From Chromobacterium alkanivorans (GTDB taxonomy: Bacteria; Pseudomonadota; Gammaproteobacteria; Burkholderiales; Chromobacteriaceae): 64,000 bases of DNA. Below the pieces are notes generated by a model that did not search any database, was not told where the DNA came from, and saw only the letters and a list, made by a program, of their open reading frames with translations. The position numbers and the translations under genes were made by a program. The stretch covers positions 1-64,000 of the forward strand of contig NZ_JAFHKL010000002.1 in assembly GCF_016937655.1 (NCBI RefSeq), in the 5' to 3' direction. Positions 1 through 8,820 of the stretch are shown here, in pieces (the stretch's first letter is position 1; each line of letters begins with the position of its first letter).

Positions 1-57
1 GCTCAAGGCGACGCTGTCGGCGTCCAGCAAGGGGCTGTTCAGTTCGATCAAACGCAT
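1..57 (-). CDS. vgrG: VgrG/TssI spike protein, N-terminal 19 codons only (cut by window edge)
   Basis: An ATG at 57 opens a minus-strand frame reading MRLIELNSPLLDADSVALS up to the window edge. It overlaps the last codons of clpV by 10 bp. The short sequence resembles the start of VgrG proteins, which open with a strand such as RLxxLxSPL before the gp27-like domain. VgrG forms the trimeric spike at the tip of the Hcp tube. Its position just after clpV in a T6SS operon is common. Only 19 residues are visible, so the call rests on position and the motif; another T6SS gene is possible. Confidence 0.55.
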   Translation of the reverse strand, partial: MRLIELNSPLLDADSVALS

Positions 58-2678
58 GCGGTTTCTCCCGGGGTGGCGGCTTCGGCCGGCGCGGCAGACG
101 GCAGCGGCACGCCCTCCCCGTCGTCGAAAATCAGTTCCAGCTTGTCGGCGGCGCTCAGGCGCACGCTGCGCAGGGCGCGGTCGGCGGCGCGCGCTTCCAG
201 CACGCCGCGGGCGATGGCCGGCATCACCCGCTGGCGCAGCAGGTCGCCCACCGCGCGGCCGCTGGCCGGGTGCCGGGCCACCGCGCGGGCGATCCAGTCC
301 GCGGCCTCGGCGTCGGCGCGCCAGTCCAGACCGTTGGCGCTCAGGCGCAGGCCGATGTCGTCCAAGGCCTGGCGCGCTATGCCGGCCAAGGCCGGCTCGC
401 CCAGCGGCCGGAAAGCCACCACCCGCATCCGCGCCAGCAAGGCCGGCGCGAAGCGGCGCTGCAAGCGCTCCCGCGCCAAGGCGTCCAGCCGGGACTGCGA
501 AACTTCGGCTTCGGCGGCGCAGGCGGCTTCGATTTCGGCGTCGCCCAGATTGCTGGTCAGCAAAATCAGGCAGTTGCGGAAGTTGATGTGCCGCCCCTCG
601 CCGTCCTCCATCCAGCCCTGGTCGAACACCTGATAGAACATTTCGTGCACGTCCGGGTGGGCGCGGTCGAACTCGTCCAGCAACAGCACGCTGTAGGGCT
701 TCTTGCGCACCGCCTCGGTCAGCCGGCCGCCGCGGCCGTAGCCGACATAACCCGGCGGCGCGCCCTTCAGCGTGGACACGGTGTGGGCTTCCTGGAATTC
801 GTTCATATTGAAGCGCAAGAGATTGCGTTCGCCGCCGAACAGCGCCTGCGCCAGTTCGGCCGCGGTCTGGCTCTTGCCGGTGCCGGTCGGGCCGGCCAGC
901 AGCATCACCGCCAGCGGCCGACGCGGATCGCCCAGGCCGGAGTGCGCCACTTGCAGCGCCTCCACGATGGCGTCCAGCCCGCTTTCCTGGCCCTGGATGC
1001 GCTGGTTCAAGGACTCGCGCAGCGCCATCAGCCGGCGCGCCTCGTCCTGGGCCATCTGGGTGACCGGCACTTGGGTCCATTCCGACAGCACTTCGGCGAT
1101 GGCGTGGGCGTCCACCCAGGGCCGCACCAGACGCTCGGCGCCGCTCAGCGCCTCGGCCCGCCGCGGATCGGCGCCGTCGGTTTCCAGCGCGTCCAGCCAG
1201 GCGCCCACTTCGGCGCGCTGCTCGCGCAGGGCCGCGTCCAGCTCGTCGGCGCTAGCGGCGGCCTCGGCCCGCTCCCGCTCCAGTTCCGTCGCGTCCTCCG
1301 TCTCGGCCAGGCCCAGCCGCGCGTCGCTGGCGCGCCAGTTCAGCGCCTGCTCCAGCGTCATGGTGCGGTGGCGCAGCCGGTCCAGCGCCGCCGGCTGGCA
1401 GCTCTGGCTCATCGCCACCCGCGCGCAAGCGGTGTCCAGCAGGCCTATCGCCTTGTCCGGCAATTGCCGCGACGGCAGGTAGCGGCGGGACAGCGTCACC
1501 GCGGCGCGCAAGGCGGCGTCGACGATGCGCACGCCGTGATGGCCGGCGAAGCGCGGCGCGATCATGCGCAGCATGTCCACCGCGGTGTCGTCGTCCGGCT
1601 CGTCCACCGCCACGGTCTGGAAGCGGCGCACCAGCGCGGCGTCCGGTTCGATGAACTGCTTGTATTCCGACCAGGTGGTGGCGGCCACCATGCGCAGCTG
1701 GCCTCGCGCCAGCATCGGCTTGATCAGGTTGGCGGCGTCGCCGGTGCCGGCGTTGCCGCCGGCGCCGATCAGGGTGTGGGTTTCGTCGCAAAACAAGATA
1801 ACGGGCGCCGGCGCGGCGATCACCGCGTCTATCACCGAGCGCAGCCGCTGCTCGAACTCGCCGCGCGCGCCGGCGCCGGCCTGCAGCCTGGCCACGTCCA
1901 AAGCCCAGATCTGCGCGCCGCGCAGGCCCGGCGGCACTTCGCCGCGATGGATGCGCTGGGCCAGCGCCTCAGCCACCGCGGTCTTGCCGACGCCGGCCTC
2001 GCCCACCAGGATGGGGTTGTTCTGCCGCCGCCGCGACAGCACGTCGATCACCGCGCGCAATTCGGCGTCGCGGCCTATCACCGGGTCCAGCTCGCCGGCG
2101 GCAGCCTGCTCGCTCAGGCTCACCGCCCATTGCCGCAGCACCGCGGCCGGATCGGCGGCCTCGCCGGCGGCGGCTTGCGCGGCGGTCCCGGCGGGAGCGT
2201 CGGCCGCTTCCGGCCAAGAACCGGCCAGCGCCTCGTAACGCGCGACGATGTCGTCCAACGACAACTTCGCCAGCGCCTGACCCACCCGGTGCTGCAGCCA
2301 GCGCCGCGTCGGCTCCTCGTCCAGCCAAGCCAGCAGCAGGTGCCCGCTGCGCACCTTGGCGGCCGGCGCGGCCACCTGGCTCCAGCTGATGGCCGGCGCC
2401 ACGCTGCGTTCCAGCGCCGGCGAAATGTCGCGCAGCGATTCGCCGCCGGCCTCGGCGGCGTCCAGCGCCTTGCCCACGCGTTGCAGCGCGGCGGCCGGCT
2501 CGCAATCCAGCGCTTCCAGCAAGAGCGCGACGTCGCCGCCGCCGCGGCGCAGCAGGCAAAGCAGCCAATGATCTAGGTCCACCAGCGCGTGCCGGCGCGA
2601 GCGCCCCAGCGCGGTGGCTTCCACCAAGGTGTCGTATGCGGTTGGGCCTAAGCGGCCGAAAATGCGTTCTCGGTTCAC
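48..2678 (-). CDS. clpV: T6SS sheath-disassembly AAA+ ATPase ClpV (TssH)
   Basis: This 876-residue ClpB-like ATPase recycles the contracted TssB/TssC sheath in the cytoplasm. An N-terminal Clp repeat domain covers about residues 1-150. The first AAA domain has Walker A GEAGVGKT near residue 226 and Walker B ILFCDETH, where the usual DEAH reads DETH but the catalytic Glu is kept. The second AAA domain has GPTGTGKS near residue 600 and LLLDEFDRAH. Length is normal for ClpV. The start is GTG, and the GTGA overlaps the tssG stop, so translation is probably coupled. The gene sits between tssG and vgrG in the operon. ClpB itself is less likely because of this context. Confidence 0.95.
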   Translation of the reverse strand: MNRERIFGRLGPTAYDTLVEATALGRSRRHALVDLDHWLLCLLRRGGGDVALLLEALDCEPAAALQRVGKALDAAEAGGESLRDISPALERSVAPAISWSQVAAPAAKVRSGHLLLAWLDEEPTRRWLQHRVGQALAKLSLDDIVARYEALAGSWPEAADAPAGTAAQAAAGEAADPAAVLRQWAVSLSEQAAAGELDPVIGRDAELRAVIDVLSRRRQNNPILVGEAGVGKTAVAEALAQRIHRGEVPPGLRGAQIWALDVARLQAGAGARGEFEQRLRSVIDAVIAAPAPVILFCDETHTLIGAGGNAGTGDAANLIKPMLARGQLRMVAATTWSEYKQFIEPDAALVRRFQTVAVDEPDDDTAVDMLRMIAPRFAGHHGVRIVDAALRAAVTLSRRYLPSRQLPDKAIGLLDTACARVAMSQSCQPAALDRLRHRTMTLEQALNWRASDARLGLAETEDATELERERAEAAASADELDAALREQRAEVGAWLDALETDGADPRRAEALSGAERLVRPWVDAHAIAEVLSEWTQVPVTQMAQDEARRLMALRESLNQRIQGQESGLDAIVEALQVAHSGLGDPRRPLAVMLLAGPTGTGKSQTAAELAQALFGGERNLLRFNMNEFQEAHTVSTLKGAPPGYVGYGRGGRLTEAVRKKPYSVLLLDEFDRAHPDVHEMFYQVFDQGWMEDGEGRHINFRNCLILLTSNLGDAEIEAACAAEAEVSQSRLDALARERLQRRFAPALLARMRVVAFRPLGEPALAGIARQALDDIGLRLSANGLDWRADAEAADWIARAVARHPASGRAVGDLLRQRVMPAIARGVLEARAADRALRSVRLSAADKLELIFDDGEGVPLPSAAPAEAATPGETACV

Positions 2679-3652
2679 AGCGGATCCTGGAAAGATTCAT
2701 ACACGGTGAGAGTCCGGAGCGAATCGCCGGGGCGGGACCATGCGTCCACCCCCAGGCGCATGCGCCCCACCTTGCCTGCCAGTTCCGGCCGGGTGCGGAT
2801 CTGGACCTTGATGACCGGGGCGGCCCGGCCATCGGCGAAATCGGCGGCGACGGCGAACATCGCCAGCACCGCGGGCGCGCCGCGCCGCCAGCGGGAAAAC
2901 TCGGAGGCGTCGATCGGCCCTATGGTGATGTCCAGCGCGTACTGGGCGTCCCAGATCCGGCTGCCGACGCGCCAGCTGCCCAGCCGGCGCGGCCCGGCGG
3001 CGCCGCGCAGCGGAATCCAGCGTCCCTGGCGCGGCGACAGCCGCACCGGCGCGCCGAAATAGCCGGCCAGGATTTTTTGCAGGTCCGCCAGCGAGCGGCG
3101 CGGCGCGTGATAAGCGCCGGGGTGGCTGCGCCGGCAGGCGGCGGCGTGGCGGTCCAGCAGCGGCTCGGCCTCCGGCGCGGCGCCGGCCAGCGCGGCGACG
3201 CGCTCGGCGAAGGGATGGCGGCCGCGCTCGTAGCCCAGCGCCGGATGCATCGCCGCGCGGGCGGCGTAATGCAGCCAGGCCAGGTCGCCGCAGGCCAGGT
3301 TGACGAAGCGTTCGAAGGCCGCGTTGCGCTCCAGCCGGCGCTCGTGCAGCGCGTGCTCGGTGATGTGCAGCGGCAAGGGGCCGTAGGGCGCGAACAGGCC
3401 GAAGTGGCGGCACACCACGCTGACGCGCGGCGCGGCGTCTTCCTCCGCCTCTTCCACCTTCACCCCGCTGATCTCGCTGCTGGCGAAATGCATGTCGGCG
3501 GCCTGCTCCAGGCCCAGCCAGTCCGGCCGGCGCCGCAGCCGGCTCGCCGCGGCCGCCTCCGGCAGCCGCCATTGCCAGGTTTCGACGCGGCGCATCAGTT
3601 CGAAGAAGGTGCGTTGCGGATTCAACTCCCGGATCATCTGCTGCCGTTTCAT
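2675..3652 (-). CDS. tssG: T6SS baseplate subunit TssG
   Basis: A 325-residue TssG (ImpH/VasB family) protein. With TssF and TssE it builds the wedge of the T6SS baseplate under the sheath. The frame stays open far upstream, but the start chosen is the ATG at 3652 (MKRQQMIRELNPQ), which overlaps the tssF stop as ATGA. The upstream extension lies antisense-like over tssF in another frame and is not coding. Family features seen are the N-terminal FFELMRRVE segment, a central FGLFAPYGPLPLHITEHA stretch typical of TssG, and a C-terminal LTVYE segment. The length is usual. Confidence 0.95.
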   Translation of the reverse strand: MKRQQMIRELNPQRTFFELMRRVETWQWRLPEAAAASRLRRRPDWLGLEQAADMHFASSEISGVKVEEAEEDAAPRVSVVCRHFGLFAPYGPLPLHITEHALHERRLERNAAFERFVNLACGDLAWLHYAARAAMHPALGYERGRHPFAERVAALAGAAPEAEPLLDRHAAACRRSHPGAYHAPRRSLADLQKILAGYFGAPVRLSPRQGRWIPLRGAAGPRRLGSWRVGSRIWDAQYALDITIGPIDASEFSRWRRGAPAVLAMFAVAADFADGRAAPVIKVQIRTRPELAGKVGRMRLGVDAWSRPGDSLRTLTVYESFQDPL

Positions 3653-5511
3653 TGCAGTTCTCCGTCGGCGCGCAGCGTGTTGCCGTGGCGGCTGACCAAC
3701 TCGCCGTCCAGCCGCAGGCTGACCTCGATGCCGTCGTTGAGGGTGACCGCCTGGGCCAGCGCCTGCGCCAGCAGCCGACCGAACAACCAGCCGCCGCGGT
3801 CCGCGTGCATCACGGCGGAGATGTCGATGTCCACCAGGGCGGCGCGCACCAGGGCCTGCGGCGAGCCGCGGCCGGCGGGCAGGAAGCCGGCTTGCAGATG
3901 CGCGGCCTTCAGGCTGTCTATGCGCTGCCGGTCCAGCGCCAGTTCCGGCTGGGCGGCCAGCCGCAATTGCTCCGCCAGCCGCGCGACGATGTCCTGGCGG
4001 CCGGCGCCGCGCAGGCTCAGCGGGTTCAGGCCGATATGGGCCACCGCCTGCCAGCAGCGCTCCAGGTCCGGGATCGGCCGCGGCGCGCTGGCCGGCCACA
4101 GGCATTCCAGCCGCGCCACCGCGCCGCCCTCGGCCCGCAGTTCCGCCGCCGGCAGGTCTTCCGGCCGCCAGCCGCGGTCCGCCACCAGCGCGCGCCCGGT
4201 CAGGGTGGCGATGTCGTCCAGGCCGATGTCGCCGGCGCTGGCGGAAATGGTGATCAGATCGTGACTGCCCAACGCGTCCGGGCGCGCCTGGCGCGGCCCC
4301 TCGCTTTGCAGCGCCGGCTCGCGGCGCAGCGAGTAGCGCGCCGCCGCCGGAGCGCTCTGGTAGCCGCCGGCGTCCAGCGCCGGCCGCGCTTCGCGCGAAC
4401 GGCCGTTGCTGTCGCAGACATTGATTTCCAGCAAGCGCCACAGGTGGTGCTCGGCCGGCCGCATCCGGTCCACCGGAATCCATTGCTCGGTCTGGTTGGG
4501 GTCGTAAGGCACCGGGTCCAGCCGCTTGGGGTAGAGATTGATCGCCGGGGTGGCGAACAGGCGGAACTGGCCGGCGTCGACCTCGCCTATCAGGTCCAGC
4601 GGCGCCTGGCGCAAGGCCAGGATCAGTTCGAAGCCGCGCGCCGCCGGCGCCCGCGCCGCCAAGGCCGCCAGCGCGTCCAATTCCACGCTGAGCAGCCGCG
4701 CCGGCTGGGCGAAGTACTCGCGCAGCAGCCGCAGACCCGGCAGGCCGCCGGGGTCGGCCGGCAGCAAGGCCTCGTCCTCGTCGGCGGCGGACAGGCGCAG
4801 GCCGCTGAGCGGCAATTCCAGCAAAACTTCGCCGCCGCGGCCGTCGTCGGCCGTCGCGTACCAGGCGCCGACGTCGGCCAGCATCGCGCGGTGCAAGGCG
4901 TAAGCGCGCGGCAGATCGCCGGCCAGGCTCAGTTGCAGGGGCTTGGCGCCGCCTTCGACGGCGGCCAGTTCGCCCAGCGCCACCGTGCCTTCCAGTTTGA
5001 AGCTCAGCCGCAAGGCGGCCTGGGACGAGGCCAGCCGCCGCGCCAGCTCGGCGGACAGCCGAGCCAGGCCGCGGCCGCATTCCGCCCGTTCCAGCCGCAG
5101 CGGCAGCAGGGTCACTTCCCGCCCGGTGGCGAAGGTGACCGGCCGGGCGGAACCCGGCAAGGTCGCCTGGATCAGCGTGCCGCGCGGCATGCTGCGGCCG
5201 CGGAAGGCTTCCGGCGAGGCGAAGTCGGGATGGAAGGCGAAGCTGCTGATCGCCGGCGTGGCGCTCAGATACAGCGGGCAGACCTGGGCCAGCGCCTGGC
5301 GCGCGAATTCCGCGCATTCCAGATCCAGCCGGGTCTGCACCCGGGCCGACAAAAAGGCCACGCCTTCCAGCAGGCGCTCGACGAAGGGGTCGGCGACCGA
5401 ATTCGGCCGCAGGCCGAGCGCCGGGGCGATCTGCGGATGCTCGCGGGCGAAACGCGCGCCGGCTTCGCGCAGATGGCGCAATTCATTATTGTAGTGATCG
5501 AGGAAATTCAT
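3649..5511 (-). CDS. tssF: T6SS baseplate subunit TssF
   Basis: A 620-residue TssF (ImpG/VasA family) baseplate wedge protein. The start MNFLDHYNNELRHLREAGARFA is characteristic of the family, as is the following segment PQIAPALGL-DPFVERLLEGVAFLSARVQ. The stop overlaps the tssG ATG by 4 bp, and the start overlaps the tssE stop, which fits a tightly coupled operon. It acts as a dimer with one TssG in each wedge. Length is typical (about 600). Nothing odd was seen. Confidence 0.96.
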   Translation of the reverse strand: MNFLDHYNNELRHLREAGARFAREHPQIAPALGLRPNSVADPFVERLLEGVAFLSARVQTRLDLECAEFARQALAQVCPLYLSATPAISSFAFHPDFASPEAFRGRSMPRGTLIQATLPGSARPVTFATGREVTLLPLRLERAECGRGLARLSAELARRLASSQAALRLSFKLEGTVALGELAAVEGGAKPLQLSLAGDLPRAYALHRAMLADVGAWYATADDGRGGEVLLELPLSGLRLSAADEDEALLPADPGGLPGLRLLREYFAQPARLLSVELDALAALAARAPAARGFELILALRQAPLDLIGEVDAGQFRLFATPAINLYPKRLDPVPYDPNQTEQWIPVDRMRPAEHHLWRLLEINVCDSNGRSREARPALDAGGYQSAPAAARYSLRREPALQSEGPRQARPDALGSHDLITISASAGDIGLDDIATLTGRALVADRGWRPEDLPAAELRAEGGAVARLECLWPASAPRPIPDLERCWQAVAHIGLNPLSLRGAGRQDIVARLAEQLRLAAQPELALDRQRIDSLKAAHLQAGFLPAGRGSPQALVRAALVDIDISAVMHADRGGWLFGRLLAQALAQAVTLNDGIEVSLRLDGELVSRHGNTLRADGELQ

Positions 5512-5954
5512 CCGGCCGCTCCCGCCTCCGCCGCGCGCGGCAGGCCGAAATAGCCGTCCAGATAGTCCAGCGTCAGGCTGAGCCGCAGCGCTTCGCCGCC
5601 GTCGCGGGTCACCGCGGCCACGTCGAAATACAGCAGCTGCCGCGTCTGCGGCCCGCTGCCGGCGCGCGCGCTCACTTCCAGCCGCTCCGGGTCCAGCCGC
5701 GGCTCAAAGCGGCGGATGGCGTCGCGGATGTGGGCGCTGACGCGCGCCGGGTCGATCCGGCTCGACTTTCTCTCCGCCAGCGGCGGCCGTCCGTAGTTCC
5801 ACACTGAAGTCTCCAGCTGGCTGCCCGCCGCCAGCGGCAGACGCGCGCCGCGCAGCGCGGCGTTCATCAAGTGCGCCAGATCGCGCGCAATGCTGGCGGC
5901 GAGCGTCTCGCGCCCGGCGCGAGCGGACAGTTGGTCGAATAGTCGTGGCGTCAT
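5508..5954 (-). CDS. tssE: T6SS baseplate subunit TssE (gp25-like)
   Basis: A 148-residue homologue of phage T4 gp25, the small baseplate protein that nucleates sheath assembly. An early LFDQLSARAG segment and the conserved Arg/Glu region around IRRFEPRLDPERLEV fit the gp25 fold. The gene is separated from hcp by 117 bp that hold a strong hairpin (5962-5983) and is tightly linked to tssF downstream. Length is normal for TssE. Confidence 0.93.
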   Translation of the reverse strand: MTPRLFDQLSARAGRETLAASIARDLAHLMNAALRGARLPLAAGSQLETSVWNYGRPPLAERKSSRIDPARVSAHIRDAIRRFEPRLDPERLEVSARAGSGPQTRQLLYFDVAAVTRDGGEALRLSLTLDYLDGYFGLPRAAEAGAAG

Positions 5955-5961
5955 GGCTGCC

Positions 5962-5983
5962 CGGCGCCGCCTTGGCGGCGCCG
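5962..5983. other. perfect GC-rich hairpin between hcp and tssE
   Basis: CGGCGCCGCC and GGCGGCGCCG form a perfect 10-bp stem around a TT loop, 8 bp upstream of the tssE ATG and downstream of hcp in the transcript. There is no U-tract, so it is not a classic terminator. I infer a barrier to 3' exonucleases that would leave extra hcp message, or partial attenuation before tssE. Confidence 0.6.
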
Positions 5984-6071
5984 TCCCGATAGAGAGATAA
6001 GAAGGCCGGAAACCCCCGGCGCATGCCTGCTTCAGCGTCTGTTCAAGGTCTTGCGGACCTTGAGCCGGCGC

Positions 6072-6599
6072 TTAAACCGCGGCGTTCAGCTTCAGGTCGT
6101 AACCCGCCTTGATCACCGCGCCCATGGTTCCGTCGTTGCGCTGTTCGCGGTATTCGAACTCGATCTTGGCGAAGTTGATCTTGATCTCGTCGGTGGGCAG
6201 CACGCTTTCCACGTCGCCGCTGCCGTGGCCCATGATGGCGTAGGGCATATTGCCCAGGGTGCGGAACGAGGACACCAGGCCGCTGGCGAAGGTGATGATC
6301 ATGAAATCCTGCTGGCCGTTGCCGGACTTGCGGCAGATCAGCTTGGCGCGCGGGATGTGCTCGCCGGTGGCGCACATCAGGAACAGCTTGGGCGAGGCCT
6401 TGTTCGAGACCATGCGGAACTCGAAGTCCTTCATTTCCACCTTGCCGGCGCCGCCGCCGCTGCCGAAGCCCCATTTGCCCGAGTTTTCCTCGGCCCATTG
6501 CCAGCTCTGAATCTGGATCAGGCCCGTGTACTGCTTGTCAGTTGATTCCCCTTCGACACCTTCGATCTGCAGAAAGTAGTCAACCAATGCATTTGCCAT
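6072..6599 (-). CDS. hcp: T6SS tube protein Hcp (TssD)
   Basis: A 175-residue Hcp, which stacks as hexameric rings into the inner tube and is secreted. The start MANALVDYFLQIEGVEGES fits Hcp1-type proteins that begin with the secreted-ring motif (xxDxFLKIxGIxGES). The same frame continues upstream into tssC, but the ATG at 6599 has a GGAG sequence before it and gives the normal length. The gene has a 158-bp gap before it and a hairpin after it, unlike the overlapping neighbours. Both suggest its own expression level. Confidence 0.96.
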   Translation of the reverse strand: MANALVDYFLQIEGVEGESTDKQYTGLIQIQSWQWAEENSGKWGFGSGGGAGKVEMKDFEFRMVSNKASPKLFLMCATGEHIPRAKLICRKSGNGQQDFMIITFASGLVSSFRTLGNMPYAIMGHGSGDVESVLPTDEIKINFAKIEFEYREQRNDGTMGAVIKAGYDLKLNAAV

Positions 6600-6757
6600 G
6601 TTGCGATACTCCGAAAAAAAGTGATGGACATGCCAGACCTGAAACGGAATGCAAGCGCCGGGGCGACTCAGGTCGTTCCCGCCCCGCGCCAAACCAGCCG
6701 CCGTCAGACCCGATTCCAGGCCGCATCGCCGAGGCGCTGCGGACAGGAAACCGGTTC

Positions 6758-8269
6758 TCAGCGGGCGCCCTCCTGCTTGGCCGACGGCAGCTTGGAAACC
6801 AGGCGCAGCGACACGGTCAAGCCTTCCAGCTGGAAGTGCGGCCGCAGGAAAAACTGGGCGCGGTAGTAGCCGGGGTTGTCCGGCAGCTCGTCCACCAGCA
6901 CCTCGGCCGCGGACAGCGGACGCTTGGATTTGGTGATCTCGCTGGAAATGCTCGGATCGCCGTCCACGTAGTTCATCAGCCAGTCGTTGAGCCAGCGCTG
7001 GGTGTCTTCCCGCGATTTGAAGGAACCGATCTTGTCGCGGACGATGCACTTGAGGTAATGGGCGAAGCGGCAGGTGGCGAAGATATAGGGCAGCCGCGAC
7101 GACAGATTGGCGTTGGCGGTGGCGTCGTCGTCCTCGTAGACCGCCGGCCGGTGCACGGTCTTGGCGCCGATGAAGGCCGCCATGTCCGAGTTCTTGCGGT
7201 AAACCAGCGGCATCAGGCCGGATTCGGACAGCTCGTGCTCGCGCCGGTCCGAGATGGCGATCTCGGTGGGGCAATGCAACTCCACTTCCTTGTCCTGGGA
7301 CGGCAGCACGAATTTGGGCAGCACCTCCACCGCGCCGCCGGACTCCACGCCGCGGATCTTGGTGCACCAGCCGTAGGTGCTGAAGGCGCGGGTGATGTTG
7401 GCGGCCATCGCGTAGGCGGAATTGGCCCAGCAAAAATCGCTGGCGCGGTTGGGGTCCACCTTCTCCTCGAAGCCGAACTCCTCTATCGGCTGGGTCTTGG
7501 GCCCGTAAGGCACCCGCGCCAGGAAGCGCGGCAGCGTCAGCGCCAGGTAGCGCGAATCGTTGCTTTCCCGCAGCCGGCGCCAGAACGCGTACTCAGTGGC
7601 GGTGAAGATCTTGGACACGTCGCGCGGATTGCCCAGCTCGCTCCAGTCGTCCATCTGCAACAGGCTGGGCGCGGCGGCGGAGATGAAGGGGGTGTGCGCG
7701 GCGGCGGCGATCTTGGACATCTCGGTCAGCAAGGCCACGTCCTGGGCGCTGTGGTCGAAGTGGTAGTCGCCCACCAGGCAACCGAAGGGCTCGCCGCCGA
7801 ACTGGCCGTATTCCTGCTCGTAGATCATCTTGAAGATCGGGCTCTGGTCCCACACCACGCCCTTGTAGCGGCGCAGGGTCTTACCCAGTTCCTTCTTGGA
7901 CACGTTCAGGTAGCGGATCTTCAGGTTCTCGGTGGTGTCGGTGTTGGACACCAGGTAGTGCAGGCCGCGCCAGGCGCCTTCCAGCTTCTGGAAATGCTCG
8001 TTGTGCAAGACCAGGGTCAGCTGTTCCGATATCTTGCGGTCCAGCTCGGCCACCAATTGCTCCACCGTCTGCGCCACGTCCTCGCGCACCACCACCCGGC
8101 TGCGGCGCGCATAGGCCAGCAAGGTCTGCACCGCGCTTTGCACCGCCTCGGCGGCTTCATTGGTGCGCGGCCGGAACGAGCGGCGCAGGATGTCCTTCAG
8201 GCCGTCGTCAACCGTGGTTTCGGTCTGGCCGGCCGCGGCCGGCGCCAGCATCTCGGCATGGGTGCTCAT
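6758..8269 (-). CDS. tssC: T6SS contractile sheath large subunit TssC (VipB)
   Basis: A 503-residue sheath protein (ImpC/EvpB family) that pairs with TssB to form the contractile sheath around the Hcp tube. Typical segments are LVLHNEHFQKLEGAWRGLHYLV, the FG-rich core around EYGQFGGEPFGCLVGDY, and the C-terminal RAQFFLRPHFQLEGLTVSLRLVS. The ATG overlaps the tssB stop as ATGA. Length matches the family. Confidence 0.97.
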   Translation of the reverse strand: MSTHAEMLAPAAAGQTETTVDDGLKDILRRSFRPRTNEAAEAVQSAVQTLLAYARRSRVVVREDVAQTVEQLVAELDRKISEQLTLVLHNEHFQKLEGAWRGLHYLVSNTDTTENLKIRYLNVSKKELGKTLRRYKGVVWDQSPIFKMIYEQEYGQFGGEPFGCLVGDYHFDHSAQDVALLTEMSKIAAAAHTPFISAAAPSLLQMDDWSELGNPRDVSKIFTATEYAFWRRLRESNDSRYLALTLPRFLARVPYGPKTQPIEEFGFEEKVDPNRASDFCWANSAYAMAANITRAFSTYGWCTKIRGVESGGAVEVLPKFVLPSQDKEVELHCPTEIAISDRREHELSESGLMPLVYRKNSDMAAFIGAKTVHRPAVYEDDDATANANLSSRLPYIFATCRFAHYLKCIVRDKIGSFKSREDTQRWLNDWLMNYVDGDPSISSEITKSKRPLSAAEVLVDELPDNPGYYRAQFFLRPHFQLEGLTVSLRLVSKLPSAKQEGAR

Positions 8270-8790
8270 CTCGCCTCCCCGTCGGCCTGGGCCGCCTCGC
8301 CCGCCGCGGCGTCGTCCGCGGGCAGATGCAGGTCCTTCAGCAGCTGCTCGATCAACTCCTCGGCCGCCACTTTGCCGTCCATATAGGTCAACAACTCCTT
8401 CAACTGGCTGCGCGCGTCCAGCAGCACCGCCAGCTCGGGAATCTTTTTCACCACCTCGGCCGGCTCGAAGGATTCCATGGAGTCGAAGCTCAAGTCGATC
8501 GGGATCAAGGTGCCGTCGTCGGTGATCACGTTCTTCACGTGGTAGCTGAGCTCAGGCGCGATCTGCGCCATCCGCAGGTCGAAGTTCTCCACGTCTATCT
8601 CGGTGAAGCGGCGGTCTTCCACCGCGCCCAGTGGCTCGGTGTTGTCGCCGGACAAATCCGCCAACACCCCGGCCACAAAAGGCAGCTCCACCTTTTTCTG
8701 CGAACCGTAGACTTCCACGTCGTATTCGATCTGCACGCGGGGCGCACGGCTTTCCCCGATGAATTTCTGCGCATCCTTCTGTCGCGCCAT
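8266..8790 (-). CDS. tssB: T6SS contractile sheath small subunit TssB (VipA)
   Basis: A 174-residue TssB (ImpB/VipA). The conserved start KFIGESRAPRVQIEYDVE and the FVAGVLADLSG segment are diagnostic. An AAAGGA sequence precedes the ATG at 8790. The protein forms heterodimers with TssC; its C-terminal helix is the part handled by ClpV in known systems. The gene lies 30 bp after tssA and overlaps tssC. The last 20 residues are Ala/Asp-rich and probably disordered. Confidence 0.96.
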   Translation of the reverse strand: MARQKDAQKFIGESRAPRVQIEYDVEVYGSQKKVELPFVAGVLADLSGDNTEPLGAVEDRRFTEIDVENFDLRMAQIAPELSYHVKNVITDDGTLIPIDLSFDSMESFEPAEVVKKIPELAVLLDARSQLKELLTYMDGKVAAEELIEQLLKDLHLPADDAAAGEAAQADGEAR

Positions 8791-8820
8791 GGCATATGTC
8801 CTTTCCCTGATATTGGTTGA

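Noticed and set aside
270-2576. A 768-codon open plus-strand frame opposite clpV
   Set aside because: It mirrors clpV codons, has no recognisable motif and no ribosome-binding site; clpV on the minus strand is certain.
3653-5317. Long N-terminal extension of the tssG frame
   Set aside because: It lies over tssF in another frame; the ATG at 3652 overlaps the tssF stop and gives the normal TssG length.
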